Position numbers and translations under genes: made by a program. 8,781 bases of DNA, from positions 1 to 8,781 of the forward strand of contig JAILNP010000023.1 in NCBI GenBank assembly GCA_024691475.1. Direction: 5' to 3'. Source of the DNA: Denitrobacterium sp024691475. GTDB taxonomy: Bacteria > Actinomycetota > Coriobacteriia > Coriobacteriales > Eggerthellaceae. Positions 6,057 to 8,781 of this stretch are shown one piece after another. Under the pieces are notes generated by a model, which did no database searches, was not told the origin of the DNA, and worked only from the letters and a program-made list of their open reading frames with translations. Every line of letters begins with the position of its first letter. The first letter of the stretch is position 1.

Positions 6057-6971
6057 TTACTGGTTGCTGAACGGCTCTTCCCTATTGGCAAGAATCTCGC
6101 TCGCGCGCTTCCAACCAGGCAACATAGATGCAAGGTATTCCTGCTGTTGCTCCTCTGGCTTGGTTGCAAGCGGCGCCAGGCCCGTCCAAATGGCCCACAC
6201 CAGGCAATCGACTGGATAGGCCACAAGCTCGTCGGAAAGCCAAAGGCAACCATTTTCGTAATGCGACCAGCCATGACGCAACGGCTTCATGCGCACGGCA
6301 ATGGGCTGGGCGGGCGGCTCTTCCGCCAGGCCCTGCATGCACGTGCCCACCAGGCCCACTGCGTTATTCATGATGACGCGATTGGCATACGAGAGAAACG
6401 CGGTGCGCACCTGATCGTAGCTACGTGGATTTACTACATAGAGAGTAAGTTTGCTGATGTCAGTATTGGCCTCGAACTTCACCGTAGCGCGTCCACGCGT
6501 GGCGCGATGCTTGCCGCTCATGCCACCACCCATCTTCAGCGGGTTCACATGCAACATGAACGGACGCCCCATGACGTAGGCTACGTCGCCCGTGCGATAC
6601 AGGCACTTCATGGACGGACTCTTCTGGAATCGTTTGATCATCTTTGCGCGCATGTCCTCCACTTCGGGAACATGGGCGGCAAAGAAATCCACGATCTGCT
6701 GAGGAGGCATGCCATGAGGCGCCATGACGTATGGCAACGCCTGCGGAGGTTGGAGCGCTACGAACAGGTCGTTGCTTGATTGGCGGAAGATGGGAATGTC
6801 CATGCCGGCATACCCCAAATGCTCGATGCCCGGCGTTCCGGACGCGGGAGCTTGCGCAGATGCTTGATCAGGCTGATTGAGAGCATCCCGCTGCGACACG
6901 TCAGTCGCAGGCGACTGCCCCTGGCCATCGCCAGGCTGCTGAGAAGGTGAAGCGGTTTCAGAATTCGACAT
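6057..6971 (-). CDS. YgjP/DUF45-like protein lacking the metallopeptidase HExxH site
   Basis: A 304-residue protein with no signal peptide. Residues 1-50 are rich in S, Q, P, A, D and G and probably disordered. The rest, from about 58, resembles the YgjP/DUF45 (SprT/WLM-like) metallopeptidase layout: a helical segment (90-118), a strand part GDVAYVMGRPFMLHV (128-142), TLYVVNP (176-182), a helix (185-204), then MKPLRHGW (228-235) where the family has MK-R-WGSC, and NGCLWLSDELVAYP (240-253) for its GxxxLNxxLxxxP. Aligned from there without gaps, the family's HELAHL falls on TGLAPL (263-268), so both histidines and the catalytic glutamate are gone; the later His before FW is also missing. LPGWK (284-288) matches the usual LPDWK. 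The comparison is from memory. If right, this is a pseudo-enzyme. The start ATG 6971 has AGGGGG 4 nt upstream. It follows the phosphate permease by 71 bp. Confidence 0.7.
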   Translation of the reverse strand: MSNSETASPSQQPGDGQGQSPATDVSQRDALNQPDQASAQAPASGTPGIEHLGYAGMDIPIFRQSSNDLFVALQPPQALPYVMAPHGMPPQQIVDFFAAHVPEVEDMRAKMIKRFQKSPSMKCLYRTGDVAYVMGRPFMLHVNPLKMGGGMSGKHRATRGRATVKFEANTDISKLTLYVVNPRSYDQVRTAFLSYANRVIMNNAVGLVGTCMQGLAEEPPAQPIAVRMKPLRHGWSHYENGCLWLSDELVAYPVDCLVWAIWTGLAPLATKPEEQQQEYLASMLPGWKRASEILANREEPFSNQ

Positions 6972-6992
6972 GGTGCCCCCTTCGTCGAACTA

Positions 6993-7016
6993 TCCCTGCT
7001 ACAAGGATACCCCAAA
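6993..7016 (-). promoter_or_regulatory. 24-bp upstream element shared with the helicase gene
   Basis: This is the second copy of the element at 3268-3291, with the same TTTGGGGTATCC, GTAG and GGGA blocks at the same spacing and 4 mismatches in 24. Its end lies 21 nt before the start codon, against 10 nt for the helicase copy. A -10 reading of TATCCT would give a leader of about 26 nt. No -35 is evident. The 71-bp gap to the permease holds no clear terminator. Confidence 0.4.
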
Positions 7017-7042
7017 CGAGAAGAGAGCGGAGGCTGGACGCG

Positions 7043-8092
7043 CTAGAAGAAGAGCATGAAAACGCGCGCGAGCGCGAAGCCAATGATGCCGCATGCGGGG
7101 AACGTAATGACCCAGGCGAGCACCATGCTACGCGCAATGCCCCAATTCACGCCACGCAGGTTCTTGCCCGCACCCACGCCCATGATGGCCGACGTGGAAC
7201 AATGCGAGGTAGAAACGGGCATGCCCGTAATGCTGGAGATGAACAGTGTGATGACGGTGGAGGCAGAAGCAGCAGCGCCCTGGTACTTTTCCATGGCCAC
7301 CATGTCCATGGCGACCGACTTGATAATGCGCTTGCCGCCGATGAACGTACCCAGGGAAATAGCGGCCGAGCAGATGATCATGAGCCACATGGGGAAGCCA
7401 TCGGACCCCGTAGATTCCATGCCCATCGCCATGGCCATGCCCATAAGGCCAATGGACATGAACTTCTGACCGTCTTGCGCGCCATGCAGGAAGGCCAGCA
7501 TGCACGCGAAGATATCCTGCAGAATATCGGCAACGCGATTGCCCTTGCGCCTATCGACGCCCGAAAGGAACTTCGCAGCAAGCTTCGTGTTCAACCATCC
7601 CAGGAAAAAGCCTGCAAACAGGGAAAAGAGCAGGCCGTAAACGACCTTGGCCCATTCGGAGGGAACCACGCCAGCCCAGCCGTTCACGGCAATGGCGCCG
7701 CCGGTGATGCCGGCAATGAGCGAGTGCGACTTCGAACACGGAATGCCGAAGAACCAGCAGAACACGCCCCATGCAATGGAGCCAATCATGGAGGCCATTA
7801 ACGCCATGAGCGCCTGATGTGTGTCGCCCGAAAAGTCGACCATGGAGAACATGGTGTGGGCAACGGCAGTGGAAATGTAGGTCATGCCGATGAGGCCGAT
7901 GAAGTTGAAGACGGCCGCCAAGGTGAGCGCGACGCCAGGGCTCAGGACGCGCGTGGCGACGGCGGTAGCAATAGCATTGGGCGCGTCGGTTGCGCCCGAG
8001 ACGAGCGTCACGCCAATCACGAGAACGATGATGATGGCGAGAGCAGGATAAGTTGCCATAAGGCCAATTACGGCCGCTAGAGATAAATCCAA
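7043..8092 (-). CDS. Inorganic phosphate transporter, PiT family
   Basis: This 349-residue integral membrane permease (PHO4/PiT family) probably imports metal-phosphate with H+ or Na+. Both halves of the inverted internal repeat are present: GATDAPNAIATAVATR (33-48) and HGAQDGQKFMSIG (203-215), each holding the essential aspartate. GIPCSKSHSLIAGITGGA (116-133) pairs with GMPVSTSHCSTSAIMGVG (290-307). The usual Asn before each Asp is Thr and Gln here, as I recall from one bacterial subgroup. About ten hydrophobic helices can be drawn. The start is TTG 8092-8090 with AAAGG 6 nt upstream; the next ATG, codon 12, lacks a ribosome binding site and would trim the first helix. Low-affinity PiT genes often sit with a PhoU-like DUF47 gene, but none is in view. 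A promoter candidate is at 8146-8154. Metal specificity cannot be read from the sequence. Confidence 0.95.
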   Translation of the reverse strand: MDLSLAAVIGLMATYPALAIIIVLVIGVTLVSGATDAPNAIATAVATRVLSPGVALTLAAVFNFIGLIGMTYISTAVAHTMFSMVDFSGDTHQALMALMASMIGSIAWGVFCWFFGIPCSKSHSLIAGITGGAIAVNGWAGVVPSEWAKVVYGLLFSLFAGFFLGWLNTKLAAKFLSGVDRRKGNRVADILQDIFACMLAFLHGAQDGQKFMSIGLMGMAMAMGMESTGSDGFPMWLMIICSAAISLGTFIGGKRIIKSVAMDMVAMEKYQGAAASASTVITLFISSITGMPVSTSHCSTSAIMGVGAGKNLRGVNWGIARSMVLAWVITFPACGIIGFALARVFMLFF

Positions 8093-8106
8093 CGTTTACC
8101 TTTCGC

Positions 8107-8131
8107 ATATTGCCGCGCCAGCGGCAAATAT
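8107..8131. repeat. Inverted repeat in the phosphate permease leader
   Basis: TTGCCGC (8110-8116) and GCGGCAA (8121-8127) form a perfect 7-bp stem with a 4-nt loop, extended by three A-T pairs after one bulged A. It falls between the likely permease transcription start (near 8139) and its Shine-Dalgarno. There is no T-run on either strand, so it is not an intrinsic terminator; an operator or an mRNA structure limiting translation from the TTG start is possible. Confidence 0.4.
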
Positions 8132-8145
8132 CTGAGAGCTGCATT

Positions 8146-8154
8146 AGTATAGCA
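8146..8154 (-). promoter_or_regulatory. Extended -10 promoter of the phosphate permease
   Basis: The minus strand reads TGC-TATACT, a good extended -10, in the 113-bp gap between the divergent permease and YgiQ-type genes. No good -35 is seen at 16-18 nt. Transcription would begin near 8139, giving a leader of about 47 nt that includes the inverted repeat at 8107-8131. The plus-strand promoter of the YgiQ-type gene must lie in the same gap, but I could not place it. Confidence 0.5.
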
Positions 8155-8156
8155 AA

Positions 8157-8183
8157 GCGAAAGATTCGTCCAGTGCCTTTCGC
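8157..8183. repeat. Inverted repeat GCGAAAG / CTTTCGC upstream of the YgiQ-type gene
   Basis: Perfect 7-bp arms (8157-8163 and 8177-8183) with a 13-nt spacer lie just before the YgiQ-type ribosome binding site. A third copy of CTTTCGC is at 8100-8106. It could be an operator in the divergent control region or chance. Confidence 0.25.
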
Positions 8184-8205
8184 CGAACAGACACGAAGGA
8201 GAAGC

Positions 8206-8700
8206 ATGTTCCTACCTATGACGTACGCCGATATGCGCGAGCGCGGCTGGGATGCCGTGGACTTTGCATACGTATGCGGCGACGCATACGTTGACCACCC
8301 ATCGTTCGGCATGGCCATCATCTCGCGTTTGCTCGAGGCCCACGGCTATCGCGTGGGCATCATCTGCCAGCCCGATTGGCGCGACCCCGACAGCATCAAC
8401 GTGTTTGGCGAGCCCCGTCTGGGCTTCATCGTTTCCGCCGGCAACATGGATTCCATGGTGAACCATTACACGGTGGCGAAGCGCCGCCGCAAGAACGACT
8501 TCTACTCCCCCGGCGGCGAGATGGGTCTGCGCCCCGATCACGCCTGCGTGGTATATGGCAACCTCATCCGCCGTACATATAAAGAGACGCCCATCATCCT
8601 GGGCGGCATCGAGGCAAGCCTGCGCCGCCTGGCCCATTACGACTACTGGTCGGACAAGCTGAAGCGATCCATCCTGCTGGATTCGGGTGCCGACCAGTAG
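8206..8700 (+). CDS. YgiQ-family radical SAM protein, N-terminal part only (artificially cut)
   Basis: The start ATG 8206-8208 has AGGAG 4 nt upstream. The 164-residue frame matches the N-terminal domain of YgiQ-type radical SAM proteins: FLPMT near the start, GDAYVDHPSFGMAIISRLLE (20-39), QPDWRD, FIVSAGNMDSMVNHYT, ILGGIEASLRRL and HYDYWSDKLKRSILLDS (143-159). Complete members have about 600-700 residues, with the iron-sulfur CxxxCxxC cluster well beyond this point, so the catalytic core is missing. The role of the family is poorly known. The cause of the early TAG is visible: from 8690 the sequence is the reverse complement of 8562-8653, so residues after about 161-163 and the stop come from a fold-back, not from the gene. 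The true gene most likely continues. It is the only plus-strand gene and diverges from the permease. Confidence 0.88.
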   Translation: MFLPMTYADMRERGWDAVDFAYVCGDAYVDHPSFGMAIISRLLEAHGYRVGIICQPDWRDPDSINVFGEPRLGFIVSAGNMDSMVNHYTVAKRRRKNDFYSPGGEMGLRPDHACVVYGNLIRRTYKETPIILGGIEASLRRLAHYDYWSDKLKRSILLDSGADQ

Positions 8701-8781
8701 TCGTAATGGGCCAGGCGGCGCAGGCTTGCCTCGATGCCGCCCAGGATGATGGGCGTCTCTTTATATGTACGGCGGATGAGG
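8562..8781. repeat. Perfect 92-bp inverted repeat reaching the window end (fold-back)
   Basis: Bases 8690-8781 are the exact reverse complement of 8562-8653, with a 36-nt spacer (8654-8689). The match runs to the last base, so it may continue further. It lies inside a conserved coding sequence that would otherwise read on, and the switch occurs at the short complementary words GGTCGG (8648-8653) and CCGACC (8690-8695). This is how fold-back chimeras from amplification or assembly look. Confidence 0.93.

Noticed and set aside
8153..8163. TTTCGCTTTGC on the minus strand, also found at 3303-3313 near the helicase start
   Set aside because: Its distance from the candidate -10 boxes differs between sites (directly abutting versus about 24 nt), so it does not behave as a promoter part; an 11-mer made of simple words can recur by chance.
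8110..8205. Longer start for the YgiQ-type protein (from 8110)
   Set aside because: The added residues cross the promoter region and are unlike the family, which starts with MFLP; the ATG at 8206 has AGGAG upstream.
8562..8781. Hairpin telomere or transposon end formed by the terminal inverted repeat
   Set aside because: The repeat lies entirely in YgiQ coding sequence, with no transposase, target duplication or resolvase-type features; a fold-back chimera explains it more simply.
1..8781. CRISPR array, tRNA/rRNA gene, insertion sequence, prophage or defence cassette
   Set aside because: No regularly spaced repeats, no tRNA cloverleaf, no transposase or phage-type protein was found in the coding regions or gaps.

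Overview
The window looks like chromosomal DNA of a GC-rich actinobacterium, most likely of the Coriobacteriia (Eggerthella/Slackia-like). The main clue is an 851-residue DExH helicase with a C-terminal DUF3516-type region, an architecture I know mainly from actinobacteria. Strong Shine-Dalgarno sequences, GTG and TTG starts and GC-rich codon choice also fit. The assignment is inferred; there is no rRNA or tRNA here to confirm it.

Layout: seven of the eight main genes are on the minus strand and one is on the plus strand. From right to left, in the direction of minus-strand transcription: a PiT-family phosphate permease (7043-8092, TTG start); a 304-aa protein that looks like a YgjP/DUF45 metallopeptidase without its zinc site (6057-6971); the Mn2+ exporter mntP (5371-5943, GTG start); an SSAT-like GNAT acetyltransferase (4860-5327), probably cotranscribed with mntP; enolase (3436-4728) with its own promoter and a strong terminator; the helicase (702-3257) with a terminator; and the first 158 codons of a DHA2-type MFS drug exporter (1-474), cut by the window edge. 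On the plus strand, diverging from the permease, is the start of a YgiQ-type radical SAM gene (8206-8700).

The genes are mostly housekeeping: glycolysis, phosphate uptake, Mn2+ export and RNA metabolism. They do not form one pathway. The points most worth following are: (1) a 21-codon leader ORF followed 7 nt later by an intrinsic terminator, ahead of the drug exporter, which fits ribosome-mediated attenuation; (2) the YgjP-like protein, in which the HExxH motif appears as T-G-L-A-P; (3) a nearly identical 24-bp element upstream of the helicase and of the YgjP-like gene; (4) a perfect 92-bp inverted repeat running to the last base of the window, which cuts off the YgiQ gene and is most likely a fold-back assembly or amplification artefact. 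I saw no CRISPR array, RNA gene, insertion sequence, prophage or defence system.
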